Part shown: positions 44,265 through 57,169 of the stretch, piece by piece | Layout: each line of letters starts with the position of its first letter | Position numbering within the stretch: the stretch's first letter is position 1 | Origin: Aquatica leii | Lineage: Eukaryota > Arthropoda > Insecta > Coleoptera > Lampyridae | Assembly: GCA_035610365.1 (NCBI GenBank) | Contig: CM069432.1 | Location: 79,922,520 to 79,986,519, forward strand | Direction of reading: 5' to 3' | Length of the DNA: 64,000 nt | Notes under the pieces: generated by a model | The model's input: only the letters and a program-made list of their open reading frames with translations | Database searches by the model: none | What the model was told of the DNA's origin: nothing | Made by a program: the position numbers and the translations under genes

Positions 44265-47200
44265 CAGATTATCTGAAACTGAAACAATATTTGACTAAAA
44301 GTGTTTGTATCCGTTAGTGCAGTATTTTATTAATGTGTAATCAAATGTAAACATGTGTAGATATTGTTTGTATTTTGATTTTATTTTTATTTTGTACTTT
44401 GACATGACCTACGTCACAAGTGTCATCTTTGTCAAAAAAAAATTAACACGTAATACGTTTTGTAAACTTTAATAACAATATATGTATACAAATACCTATA
44501 CTTTGTTACATTTTACTTAAAATACCTTAATTATTTTCTATTGTCCGGTATTTGAATCGGTCAGTTTTGCTGAAATCTACATTACGCCTAATTAAATTTT
44601 TTTTTTCATAATTTTAGATCTGTTTTATTTGTTTTTAATGTGTAATTTGAATCTAATAAGTTTATTTACTATTACTATGATCTCATTATATGTAAGTTCC
44701 CAGTTCGTTTGTTTTTCTTAATAGAGATATGATATGAATTTATTACTATTCTGGTTAGCTTACTATTTATTGGTTAATTTAAACCATAGAGTTTAAATAT
44801 AAAATCTTCGTTTGAGTTACAGATGTTCATAAGTTAATTATAGCTACAATTTTTATTTCCCCTACGTGTTTTTTGTTTTTTACTTAGTATATTTCTTACC
44901 CTAAATTTCTAATTATTATACTTTATCCTAATTACAAAATCCTATAATTATTTTTTTTATTGCATTTGTTTTCCATTCTGAGTTGCTTATTAGTTTTGTG
45001 GTATTGGCATTTTCTTTATCTAATCTGTATGATTTTGCATTTCATACAAGAATATTATTGTTAATCAATAGTTTTGATATAAATTTTAGGTTTTGTTACC
45101 TGGTTTTTTGATTTTAAATTTTTTAGCTAAATTTTATTTCAATATAAGTAATCTCGCTATTTACTGAAAGTGTTAAAGCAGACGTTATAATATTGCCACG
45201 TATGAATACATTGCGTCTTATACAAAACAACTTTTGAAGTTTGCAATTGGATAATCTACAAACGAACTAACACCGATGCAGGCATCTAGTTGTTATCAAT
45301 ATTTATGTAAATGTGTTCCGGTATCAAATTCTTGCTTTTTCTTAAAATTTTTATTTTTCTGTGGTTCTCTATTTGTATTAGCCATTTTTGTTGTTATCAA
45401 TGTTGTAAAATATTTTCACCCTTTAGTCAACTTTATTAAAACATTTATTTTTCTATTTTAAGAATTTTCAGTCTTAGCATTTGTACGTATTTTTGTTATT
45501 ATAACATCTATTCTATGTTCTCTACGTTCATATATCTCTAAACGTTAGTTTTTTTTTAATTTTGTTTTAATGTTTTGTATTTTGTGTTTTGCGTGTTTCA
45601 CCGCTTGGATAAAAAAACACTTTATATTATTTCAACAAATTAGTAACAGTGATTATTTAATTAAATTATTATATTAAACAATTTTGGTATTTACTTGGTA
45701 AGTTTAAGTTGTCTTTGTTTTAGTCAAATTTGAAATTAAGTATATATAAATCTTTTAAAAACAAAAACTACAAAATAATATATTTTTAGTTGACATTCAA
45801 TTTTAACTTAATATAAAAACTAAAGATAATTTAAAAAAGTAAGTATCATTGCATAAGTATGCATTAATTCATTTTAAATTATTAGACTGCTTGATTAATA
45901 TTTGATACCTTAATTAAAAAAAATATTTTAAGTTAATTATGTAACTGTATAACTAATATCCTAATCAAAATTATGTCGTCCATGCAGTTCATCGTTGCAC
46001 TTAAGTTAGAATGTTCAAGCGCTCAATTTCCGGAGAGAAATAGTAGTTTCCGTACCCTGACATGAAAGCTATCAACTAAACCTTCATATACGGTTAAGAC
46101 AGTATTTTAGTATACTAAAGCTGTTATGACACGATACTAAATTTATGCAAAAATTCACTAGTAATTTTTTTCATAAATTATTTTTTTTAAATTTTCACGT
46201 TACATATATATAATTGCATAAAAAATTTTTTACAAAATTTCTACACAAATTATTTAGAAACACTTTCTAAAAAATCAAGTAGTTAAAATACATGTGCGCG
46301 TAAATCGACGCAGTTTACTTTAAGTTGTTACATTCACATGAAAGTCATATAACCTAGCCCGTGCATTTTCAACTTTTGCTGGTATTATTGAATTGTGTTC
46401 AATTATTTACTGTTTAAACTGTGAATACATACTTAAAATAAATATGTCGTGGTCACGTGAACCATACTAAAATTTTCTATGCTTGTACGCAGTGAAATCT
46501 AAAGATCATAAAAACAAACATGCACGAACAGAGCACTGGAGGCTATTATATTTTTAAACAACAAAATTTTAAGAATTCAACAATTAAAGTAAAATTAACG
46601 TTAATTAAAGTACTAAAAACAATAGTAGAAAATATGTTTTAGTTTGTTTTTTTGCACCAATAAATCTACTATATAAATTTATTAAAAAATTAACTGTTAA
46701 AAATGTGTAATATTTTAATAATGACTATACAGCATTTATTAAAGAAACCCTTTACTAATGCAAAAAATAGTATTAAAATTTATTATACCAACTATGTATC
46801 GTTATAAAAAACCCACACTTCAGTTTTAATGAGATTTCTTTATTATTGTACGTTCTGCAGCTTGTTAGTGCAATATACAGTATAAGCTATTAATTAGTTG
46901 AGTTAAACTCTGCAAACGAGCCTGTTAACACAAAACAAAGTTTACCTTGAATTGATTTTAATTGTTTAAGTTTTCTTGTAATGTAATGTATGTACCTACA
47001 TACAATTTACACATTAATTATCAAACTGTTTATATTAAAAAGATAAACAAAAATATAAAATTATTGATATTTAACAACTGATTACAACAAACTATTTAAC
47101 TACTTCGTTTTATTTGTTTATCACTATCAAATAGAACTAGAAATTGATTAATTAATTTATTATTAAGTTATTGTTTATATTTTGTATATTTCTAATGAAA

Positions 47201-48299
47201 ATATCAAAAATTGTTTCTACTACTAGGGTATGCAAAGTATACAGTATCTAATTTATAGTGCAGTTTAGTAAAGTTTATAAAGCGTGGTTTCGTGATTATT
47301 ATCATTATGAATGGTTTATTAAAAAAATAAGTAAATTTATATAAATCTCAATTGATTTATTTAATTTAAACTATTTAATATAATAAATAATAAGATAATT
47401 TGTTTAAATTTAATTAAAACACTACACTAATAACCACGCAAACACTTCATTTGTTTAACTCAAATACTATTATTTTTAGCAACAAAAGTAAACTTTATTA
47501 TTAAGTTTAATGTTGTCGCATAGAAATGATAGCATAGCTATTAAAACGTGCTTGAGTTTAATAAAGTTTTTGTTTACAGTTATATATCTCTTTAACACTG
47601 CAATGTTTGATGTTAAATTAGTTTTACCTGTACCAATTTTTTTATAAAGTTTATGTACTTATGCAGCGTACGGTAAGTTTAAATTTAAATAGTATTTTTT
47701 AAACATTGCAATAGTAATCAAATTATTACATTTGTTTGTAAATTTATGTCGTGCATAGTATGTAACTTCTAAAGCAATTTTCTAATTGCAGGTTAATAAA
47801 CTCCACTTTTTTCATCATACGCATATACCAAATTTGGCAACGCAACCGAATTTCTTGAACAATACTGTAGTACCTATTTACTATTTTATAGGCAATCCTT
47901 CCTAAGCGATACGCTATCTGGTGGCGTTTTTGATAAACAGAAATAATGAGATACGAACACAACCTCATTTTAAATTTTAATAAATTTTTTTTTACACCGG
48001 TTTTTAATTACAGCTTCCATAGAAGTTAAATGATAACTACATCGTTGCCATCGATTGACTGACATTATTTAACATTAAATTACAGTTTACGTCTTAGTAA
48101 TCCAATGTTTGTAAAATTTGAAGTTGGTACAACATGACGTTGAATACTGCAATAATCGTTTACTTATTGTTGTGTTACAGCGAGAAGTGAAAATAATCAG
48201 TTGATTGAACATTTGCACTAGAGCATGTATATTTTAAAGCGGTTTACGGTAACTAATACAAATGATTTATATTGCTCCAGAAACAAACAGCAACCGACG
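44265..48299. other. 4-kb AT-rich stretch, no gene seen
   Basis: Only short frames occur. A 74-codon minus-strand frame at 47744-47968 has no domain I can name. No TIR pair or RNA gene was noticed. Confidence 0.4.
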
Positions 48300-50243
48300 C
48301 GGTTGTCAAGTTGACTAGCAGTTAATGATCGATTAACTCATGGACCGTTGATCATAGATTAAATTGTTTTGTGCAACGCAATTGAATGTTAATCAACTAT
48401 CATGTTTAATCGAAGATTAGTAAATCGCCAATTAACCAGACTTTTGTGCAACCGGTTATTAGTGTTTTTAATAGGTAATCTCAATTAAAATCTCTGCGCC
48501 ATTGTGGTGTAAATAGAAACCTGATTTAATATAGATAGCTAAGTTTTAATTTATGTTTACCGATGAAAAATTCTTAGTTCTATATTTTTTTTCCTTAATT
48601 CTTTTTATCGTTTACTTTAGATAACAATCTAAAGGAGGATAAACCCACTAAAGGATTTATAGTCGAAAAAAAAAAATTCGGTGTAAACAAACATCAACGA
48701 TAGTAATGCATCGGCTAAAACAGGCCTCTGAACAAGAAATAACTGAATTTTTGTTTGTATACATAAAACTGAAGATAAAACATCTGTGAAACAGGACATG
48801 TAAGCAATGACATAAAATTAAAAGTTGTATTATCTACGATAAAAAAAATTGTTGCTCGTGGAGCTTTTAACCCTTTATTAACTGCCAATATTGGACACCA
48901 AACTAAGCCACATGAAGTACGACTTACTATTTTGGTAAATTGTGAGATAATTACAATGAACCTATTAATAATTTATATCTTTATTAAAAATGGACAAATG
49001 AAAATTTGATGTGGCTGAACTTGAACCTGGATCATCTCGTATTCTTGTCTTTTGCACACTCCTATTTCTTACAGAACATATAGCAACCCCTCCTAAGTTA
49101 TTTAAAATAAAAGTTTTAAAAGCAAAAAATTATAAACTGTTAATTACTGAAAGAAGTAATATTATTTAATGAGTATTAGTTTTATATATAAAAAATTACA
49201 ATAAATTACGTTGTTTTTATACAATTTACATATTAAGAACTGTTACAATTAATGTTTTGCTAATTTTGAGTCGGCAACCATAATGCAAGCAAGGAACCTT
49301 TCTATGGTATTACTTATCATAATATGTGCTCTGTTATGTGCTACTTCACTGGCATTTGCTGGATGTAAGGAGATGAGGTTTACATAGATAATAATAAAAT
49401 GCATCAATTTTAAGTCGGCATTGCAAATTACTTATTTAACATTAATGCCAAAATATCCTTTTCTGCTGTGATATGATTCAGCATTTAGATTATTGGGTGA
49501 TTGTATACCCGTGTATACATGTGTGCAATCGACAGCTCCCACAATACGTGGAAAACCACAAATGCAAAAGAATAATTGTTTTGTTTCCATTAATTGTTCG
49601 GTAGTTTAGGCATTTTTATATATTGATGGGAGAGCCTGGCAATTTTATTTGTGACACGATTGCATCAAAAGATTTGATTCGATAGCTTGTTGGTTCGATT
49701 CTATCTCTAATTGTATGTGCCAAGTTTATAATGGTAGCTTTATTTAAACGAAACATCTTCTTGAAATCAATGTCGTTTAACAATTCAAAAAGGTTTTATC
49801 TATCTAATATAAACCTTATGCTGCGAAGCTGTCTTCAAAGCTACTCGAGGAAGAAGAGAACAAGTTGAACAACATAATTATTTTTGTTTAATAATTATTT
49901 TTTTAAATAAACTGGTATTAAACAAAACTTGAATTAAACGTAACTATAATTTATAAGTTTTGACAGAAAACTATAAACTTTTTATTATTGAAAAACTTTA
50001 ATTGTAGGTTAATCAGCTAACTATCTCCAATTAGGTAATCTTTTATTAACAAGAATTAAATCGGGGATTATTGTATTGTGCAACGCAAAATATAGTTACT
50101 TGATTGTTAATTTCAGATTAACATCGACTTAATTAAATATTTAATTGGCCGTTAATTGCCCGTTAAAGTACAATTAAAAGAAAATCATACGTTAATCAAA
50201 GATTGAACTCCAATTAACGGTCAATTATCTTTTGTGCAACCCG
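48300..50243. mobile_element. Degraded PIF/Harbinger element with GTTGCACAAAA-type ends
   Basis: Both ends hold a block with two GTGCAACG/GTGCAACC motifs and many GTTAAT/ATTAAC sub-repeats (48367-48455 and 50075-50243). The outermost right motif is CTTTTGTGCAACCCG. Near 48300, CGGTTGTCAAG is a weak inverted partner. The interior carries transposase remains on the minus strand. Confidence 0.6.
49260..49860 (-). pseudogene. PIF/Harbinger transposase remnant
   Basis: On the minus strand it reads NDIDFKKMFRLNKATIINLA, then FDAIVSQIKLPGSP. The DDE start follows: CGFPRIVGAVDCTHVY (first aspartate), then YHSRKGYFGINV. Further on, AHNRAHIMISNTIERFLA matches the conserved NRAHxxxRNxIERFFG block. The middle of the catalytic domain is missing and frames change, so the gene is dead. 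It is a different lineage from the element at 40841-43713. Confidence 0.72.
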
Positions 50244-51471
50244 CTATAATTGTATTTAAATTTGACACTGCAATAAACCTTTTTCCATGCATATTTTTAA
50301 GCTAAAAACATATAATTTTTTAAAACATGCGTGTTAGATAAATTTGGAGTTTGACGATCATACAATCATGTATTGACATTCGAAACAAAGATGGTTTCTG
50401 CGCAACCATTCTTTAGTTTTGAAACAATCTTTACAATGTTTAATGATTTCTTACATATCACTTGCCTTGTCAGTTAAAATCGTTTTACAGTAACCATTAT
50501 ATTACTATTTTTTACAAAAACTCTTTAAACATATTTTGTTGAAAAGTAATTAATAACAAAATATGATAACCAGTTACATTAAAGTTTTAATCTTTACGAT
50601 CCGAGCAATACGTCTCTTTTTTTAACAGTTAATTAAATTTTAAATCATTATAGAACAGAATATTAATTATGCACGTTTTAATAATTGATATTTTATAATT
50701 ACATAAAAAATTAACTAAAAAAAACTGAAAATTCACAAAGTTATGAGCAAAGTGGGGGGGTCCAAAAAATAGAGTGTCTTGGCGTCTTCTGGTCACTTGA
50801 AACAAAAAGCCAAACAAATTCTTAATTAGTATAGATGTCGCTATAGTATGAACCTTGGAAAACTAAACATTTTTTTTGCAAAATGGCGGCCGTTTAAAAA
50901 AAATTTTTGGGCATGTTTTTTTAACAATTCCAAATTTTTTAAAAATAGTGAAATTAAATATTTTGATCTGAGCGTGGTTGAGGCGATAAAGGAATGTATA
51001 AAGAACGTTTACACCAATTTCAAATTATTCGGTTCATTAGATCTTCAGATATAGTGCACGCCAACTCAAAAATAGGAGTTTCGATAAAAACGCGTTTAAA
51101 GTTTTGAGACAACTTTCCTGTAATTTTACTCATAGAATGTTAGTATACTTACAAATTTTTAATCGGCGAATTCCGAAAAAACACGTTTATATAGCCGTGT
51201 TTAAAAAATACATAAAAAAGAGGTAAAATATAATACAGATTTCTCTAGTTCTTGCGTATGAATACCCTCAGTATTCATACGCAGGTCTATTGTTCATTTG
51301 TTCCGGTCAGACCAGAACTATTAAATGTTCATTTTTATACTTGACACTTTATGTTGTTTAGCCAACAAAGACCTTTAATTTTGTACAACTTAAAAAAAGT
51401 ATTCAATAAAGCAATATTATGGCATTGATATTTTCCAAAACACAACTACCATAAAAGAGATTTTTGCATCA
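50244..51471. other. AT-rich DNA without a gene
   Basis: Short palindrome GAATACCCTCAGTATTC near 51252. No gene recognised. Confidence 0.4.
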
Positions 51472-51814
51472 ATAGATTTGGTGTGTTTCTATACTATGAT
51501 AGAATCCTTCGATGTGGAGGATAGGCACCTAATGTACATTAGGTTAATTTCTATTATTAAGTATTCACCTTATGTGTGGGTTATGTTTGTGTGGTTAAGG
51601 TTATATGTTCTTCGTACTTTCCTCCTTTGTCCATCGTTTTTAATTCCCTGTATATTTGGCGGAAATTAAACATTCTTGTGATGATTGGCCTGATGAAGTT
51701 GGCACAATAGCCAACGAAACGTAGCCAGAATTACTTACTGAGTTTTATTTCTGAGTGGTGCCTATCCTCCACATCGAAGGATTCTATGATAGTATAGAAA
51801 CACACCAAATCTAT
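51472..51814. mobile_element. Foldback element with 58-bp TIRs
   Basis: The left TIR 51472-51529 (ATAGATTTGGTGTGTTTCTA at the outside) and right TIR 51757-51814 match as inverted repeats with one mismatch seen. The 227-bp interior carries a hammerhead-ribozyme-like core (51690-51720). The 63-codon frame inside is not convincing. TTTTTGCATCAAT occurs outside both ends, near 51460 and 51841. Confidence 0.85.
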
Positions 51815-51858
51815 CAAGTTTTTTGGAGGATTTATATCGTTTTTGCATCAATCTATTA

Positions 51859-52064
51859 TGTTAAGGTTTTAAATTAATATTTAAGATGAGCATGCGCGTA
51901 TCAAAAGGGAACTGTAGCGCAAGGGTAGGGAACGCAGCATTATTATTAAGTCAACTTCGTGTAAGTGCACAATGGTGCACAATTTAAAGTAAAATTAAAG
52001 TTAATTAAGGGCAATGGTCTTTTATTAACACCTCCAAATTATACAGTCCATTATATCGTAAATA
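51859..52064 (+). repeat. 5' LTR of the BEL/Pao element
   Basis: 206 bp starting TGTTAAGG; same length as the 3' LTR. Confidence 0.93.
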
Positions 52065-52279
52065 TTGGTCCATCTCGCCGCATTCGGGTTAACGTTTAAT
52101 GAAATTTTACCAGTGCAGTTAAATGGAAATTCTTAGTTGCTGTAAGAAGTAGCCTCCAACCAGGCCTGCAGCAGCCATTGATACAAGGGTTTATTTCCTA
52201 ATTTCAAGTAAGTCCTGTTTCCTTTATTTGTGCAGCTTAATTTGTCTGTAAAAATTTTGTACTTAATTAATACTTAGCA

Positions 52280-53200
52280 ATGGCTAATGAAAGTGCACAT
52301 GTCATTATGGATATTTCATTATTAAAGAGAAAACGGGGTGCTGTAAAGCATAAATTTACTAATTTTAAAACGTATTTAGAGCAAATTAATGTTAAGTTTG
52401 CGAATAACGAACAGTTAGATTCAAAATGTATTGCCGAGTTTAAGGTCAGATATTCCGCGTTTGAATTAATAAACAATGAATTTGAACAAATTCAAAATGA
52501 AATTGAATTAGTTTGTTCAGATAACGATTTAGAAGCGCAATATTTTGAAAGATCTTCCTTTTTTGATAAATATGCTAGTTTGTTAGCTTCCGCTAAAGAT
52601 ATTCTAAAGCATTACGATGAAGATCGCGTTTCCAATGGAAGCCGCCGATCAAGTATTTCTAGTAACTCTAGAGCGCCGATTAACGGCAATAATAGTTTCC
52701 AGGTTCATGGAATTAAGTTACCAGTGATTGATTTACCACGGTTTAATGGTAATTTTAAAAACTGGATTGAATATAAGGATACATTTGAGTCATTAATTCA
52801 TTTAAATAAAACAATAAATGTGATTCAGAAATATCATTATTTAAGAGCGTCCTTGGAAGGCGAAGCTTTAAAAACGATTCAATGTTTAGATTTTTCTTCC
52901 GAAAATTATGAGGTTGCGTGGGATATGCTTTGTGAACGGTTTAATAATCAAAGACTATTAACGCATAATCATATTAAAGCAATCTTAGAATTAAAAACTA
53001 TCAATTTCGAATCTGCAAGTAACTTAAGAACCTTATTAGATACAGCTTGTAAACATATTAAAGCTTTAGAAATGTTAAATTTACCAGTTCAATACTGGGA
53101 CGTATTTTTGATATACATAATTAATTCAAAATTATGTCGGGTTACTCAAGAAGAGTGGGAAAAGTTTCAGTATTCGATTAAAAATCCTACTAAAAATTAA
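52280..53200 (+). CDS. gag: BEL/Pao gag region
   Basis: About 306 residues with the DUF1759-type gag signature of Pao elements (IDLPRFNGNFKNWIEYKDTF, KYHYLRASLEGEAL). A helical N-terminus precedes a serine-rich linker. Part of a broken element. Confidence 0.85.
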   Translation: MANESAHVIMDISLLKRKRGAVKHKFTNFKTYLEQINVKFANNEQLDSKCIAEFKVRYSAFELINNEFEQIQNEIELVCSDNDLEAQYFERSSFFDKYASLLASAKDILKHYDEDRVSNGSRRSSISSNSRAPINGNNSFQVHGIKLPVIDLPRFNGNFKNWIEYKDTFESLIHLNKTINVIQKYHYLRASLEGEALKTIQCLDFSSENYEVAWDMLCERFNNQRLLTHNHIKAILELKTINFESASNLRTLLDTACKHIKALEMLNLPVQYWDVFLIYIINSKLCRVTQEEWEKFQYSIKNPTKN

Positions 53201-53229
53201 ATCAAACTGTAGTGACTTCAATACAGAAT

Positions 53230-56200
53230 TACCTTGTTTTGTAATAAGCAGGATTGCAGATGATTTACCTGCTACTACCATTGACATAAACGCGTGGAAT
53301 ATTTCAAAGGATATACGGTTAGCAGATCCAAAATTTAACGAATCACAGCAAGTAGATTTATTGTTGGGTGCCGGAATTTTTTGGAATTTATTATTAAATG
53401 AAACAATTAGTTTAGGTAAAAATAAGCCGATGTTGCAAAATACTAAATTAGGTTGGATAACGGCCGGTGCATTTGCAAATTCACTTGATAAAAGTTTTCG
53501 TAATTTTTTATTAAGAAATGAATGTATTAAAAATAATTTAGATTTTGATTTAAAAATGTTTTGGGAGTTAGAAAATGTACACGATGAGCAAGAACTTACC
53601 TTAGATGAAGTCGAGTGCGAAACACATTTTCTAAGCACTTTTCGTAAAAATGAAGACGGCAGATTTATTGTACGCATACCATTTAAACATTCACCCAAAT
53701 TGTTAGGTGATTCAAAACAAGTTGCATTAAAAAGATTTTTAACATTAGAAAGGAAATTTCAAGATGACGAAAATTTAAAGATACTTTACTCTAACTTTAT
53801 TAATGAATATTTAAGATTGGGGCATATGTCTTTAAGCAATTTACCAGACAGTACACAATCGTATTTTCTTCCCCATCACGCAGTATGGCGATTAGATAGT
53901 TTGTCCACAAAATTACGAGTAGTTTTTGATGGTTCGGCCATAAACGATTCCGGTTGGTCACTAAATTCTTTACAATACACAGGCAAACCTTGCCTAATGC
54001 CCTAATGAAATATTCTCAATCTTATTGCGTTTCAGGCAATACAATTATGTAGTCTGTGCAGACATAGAAAAGATGTACAGACAAATATTAATCGATATAA
54101 TTGATCGTCCTTTGCAGCAAATACTATGGCGTAATGACGTCAACGATGAAATACAATCTTTTACTTTGAATACTGTCACTTACGGTACTGCGTCTGCACC
54201 ATATTTAGCGTTGCGATGCTTACTGCAGGTTGCAATAGAAAACGAACACAAATTTCCTGTTTCATCAAATATAATTCGTAGAGATTTCTATGTAGATGAC
54301 CTTATTACAGGTTTTGATAATGAAGCTGATGCGCTTGAAATTTGTAAAGAAATTGCGTTGATTTTGAAACAAGCTGGTTTTAAACTGACGAAATGGATTA
54401 CCAACAGTAACAAAATTGCACAAAATTTTTGTTTATCTAATAATAACTATGTCATTATTGACAAAGCAAAGGCATTGGGTATACATTATGACTGTACTCA
54501 AGACTCTTTATCTTTTAATTTTATTGAATTCAGCGTAAATGAAAATCTCACAAAGAGAAAGTTGCTTTCAGATATATCAAAATTATACGACCCGTTAGGT
54601 TTTATAAGTCCATGCGTAATTATTGCCAAAATACTAATTCAACAACTATGGTCTGTAAAGTTAGAATGGGACGATGAAATTCCATATGATCTAAAAAACA
54701 AATGGATTTCTTTTTGTAAGCAGTTATCTAATTTAAATAAGATAAGCATTAACAGAAAAGTAGTCTGCACAAACGCCAAGGTTGTAGAACTTCACGGATT
54801 TTGCGATGCCAGTAAAGACGCATATTCGGCAGTAATTTATTTAAAAAGTATAGATGAACATAAAATTCATGTTCACTTATTGTGTTCTAAAACAAAGGTT
54901 AGTCCTTTAAAGCAGTTAAGCACTCCACGTTTAGAGCTGTGTGGTGCAGTGTTGTTGGCAAAACTAATGAACAAGGTTATCAATACACTTACTCTCAAAA
55001 ATATTAATTATTTTTTATGGTGCGATTCTCAAGTCGTTTTGAGCTGGATACATTTTTCTAGCAAATCATTATCGGTATTCGTAGGCAATCGCGTAAATGA
55101 AATTAAGAACAATTCAGATATAAATAAATGGTTCTACGTGAATACAAAATGTAACCCTGCCGATTTAGCGAGCAGAGGAGTAATGCCTAATAAATTAATA
55201 AATTTAAATCTATGGTGGAAGGGTCCAGAATTCCTTCATGAATATGTAATTAATTTGCCAAAAACTGAGATTTCTAGTGACATAGATATTCCCGAATTGA
55301 AACTGTTAGCAAATGTTGCGTCAAATCGCGAAAATTCTTTATGGCTGATAAACAGATTTTCATCTTTTATTAGATTAAAACGGGTTTGTGCTTATTTATT
55401 GCGATTTATTTATAATTTGAAAGCAAAGAATTTGAATTTGGCCAAAAACGGGTTCGTTAACGGTTCAAGAATTAAGCGAATCACTAAATAAGTTGATTAC
55501 ACTATCACAAGAAGATAGTTTTTAGATGAAAAAATATTGTTAAAAATAAAATGCAAGTTACCAAAAAGTCGATTAATTTCTCTTACTCCTTTTCTAGATA
55601 AAGACAATATCATTAGAGTCGGTGGAAGATTAAAAATTCTAATTTACCATATAACAGCAAACATCCTGTTTTACTTGATGGTAAACATTACCTGACGTAT
55701 TTAATATTTTTACATGAGCATAATAAGTTACTCCATGCAGGTCCTCAATTGTTATTGTCATCAATCCGTCAAAATTATTGGCCTACTTCAGGCATTAATG
55801 TTGCGAAACAAATAACACGGTCGTGTATAAAATGTTTTAAGGCTAAACCTAGAACTTTGGAAGCTATAATGGCTGATCTTCCGCAATCTAGAGTCACATT
55901 TACTAGTCCTTTTAATAGAACAGGCGTTGATTACGCTGGTCCATATTTCATACGCGATAGAAAGGGAAGAAACTTTAAAATAAATAAAGCTATATATGTA
56001 TATTTATTTGTTTTTTTTGTATAAGGCGATTCATTTAGAAATCGTAACAGACTTAACATCAGAATGCTTTATTGCTGCTTTGAGACGTTTTGTTTCTAGA
56101 CGGGGTAAACCAGCTTACATATTTTCTGATAATGCGACAAACTTTACAGCGTCCAATAAAGAACTGAAGCATTTATACGAATTTTGTCTAAATCAAACAA

Positions 56201-56843
56201 GGTTATTAATGACATGTGTGCAAATGAAAATATTACATGGTCCTTCATTCCACCAAAATCTCCTCATTTTGGTGGCATTTGGGAATCCGCTGTTAAAAGC
56301 GTTAAATGTTTATTAACAAAAATTATATCTAATACTTACTTAACACATGATGAGTTTTATACTGTGTTAGTACAAATTGAGTCTGCACTTAACTCCAGAC
56401 CTATGTATGCAATGTCATCTGATCCTAACGATTATCAACCTCTTACCCCATCCCATTTTTTAATTGGTAAACCACTCATCACAGTGCCAGATCCAAATGT
56501 GATGGAAATTAAACAAAATCGTCTATCAAGATATCAACTAATGCAACAGTTGTATCAGCGATTTTGGCAAAGATGGTCGCAAGAATATTTTTCTACACTC
56601 CAAAAACGAAATAAGTGGAAGACAAACCAACCATCAAACGTTCAAATTGGAGTCTTGGTTATGTTACAAAATGAAAATTTACCACCGTGTAAATGGGTCA
56701 TCGGCAGAATAGTTCAAGTGCATACCGGAAGTGACGGTGTTGTGCGTGTTGTTTGTGTCAAAACCTCTAGTGGCATTTTTAAAAGAGCCATAACTAAAAT
56801 ATGTTTATTACCATTACCTGAATATGAAAATCCTACGATTTAA
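53230..56843 (+). pseudogene. pol: BEL/Pao pol region, broken
   Basis: Shows the Pao/peptidase-A17 region (DLLLGAGIFWNLL), then a reverse transcriptase with FYVDDLITGF. The RNase H part has HGFCDASKDAYSAVIYL. The integrase has an HHCC-like segment (CIKCFKAKPRTL), PFNRTGVDYAGPYF, DNATNFTASNKEL and FIPPKSPHFGGIWE. The domain order fits BEL/Pao. It has several breaks and parts of the family's polyprotein are not present. Confidence 0.87.
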
Positions 56844-56958
56844 AAAAAAAATACTTGATTTATATGTATTTGTATTTAGTTTGTTTTGTTTATTTTCATG
56901 TATGTTCACAATGTTGTTATCTTGAACGTATATTCACACGTTCAAGGTGGGGAGTTTA

Positions 56959-57164
56959 TGTTAAGGTTTTAAATTAATATTTAAGATGAGCATGCGCGTA
57001 TCAAAAGGGAACTGTAGCGCAAGGGTAGGGAACGCAGCATCATTATTAAGTCAACTTCGTGTAAGTGCACAATGGTGCACAATTTAAAGTAAAATTAAAG
57101 TTAATTAAGGGCAATGGTCTTTTATTAACACCTCCAAATTATACAGTCCATTATATCGTAAACA
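56959..57164 (+). repeat. 3' LTR of the BEL/Pao element
   Basis: 206 bp, TG...CA, followed directly by the TATTA target duplication. Confidence 0.93.
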
Positions 57165-57169
57165 TATTA

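Larger units (their letters stand above)
51859..57164 (+). mobile_element. BEL/Pao LTR retrotransposon, young but broken
   Basis: Two 206-bp LTRs (51859-52064 and 56959-57164) are nearly identical; I noted two differences. They are flanked by a 5-bp target duplication TATTA (51854-51858 and 57165-57169). A primer-site-like TTGGTCC follows the 5' LTR, and a purine tract (AAGGTGGGGAG) lies a few bases before the 3' LTR. Gag and pol are of the BEL/Pao type. Insertion is recent by LTR identity, yet the coding part has several breaks and is incomplete. Confidence 0.93.

Noticed and set aside
45973-46062. 30-codon plus-strand frame in a slightly GC-richer patch
   Set aside because: Too short and without clear splice sites or similarity.
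47744-47968. 74-codon minus-strand frame
   Set aside because: No domain, no splice or promoter context; not distinguishable from chance.
53132-53698. 188-codon minus-strand frame
   Set aside because: Antisense shadow of the BEL/Pao pol region, which has clear domain motifs on the plus strand.
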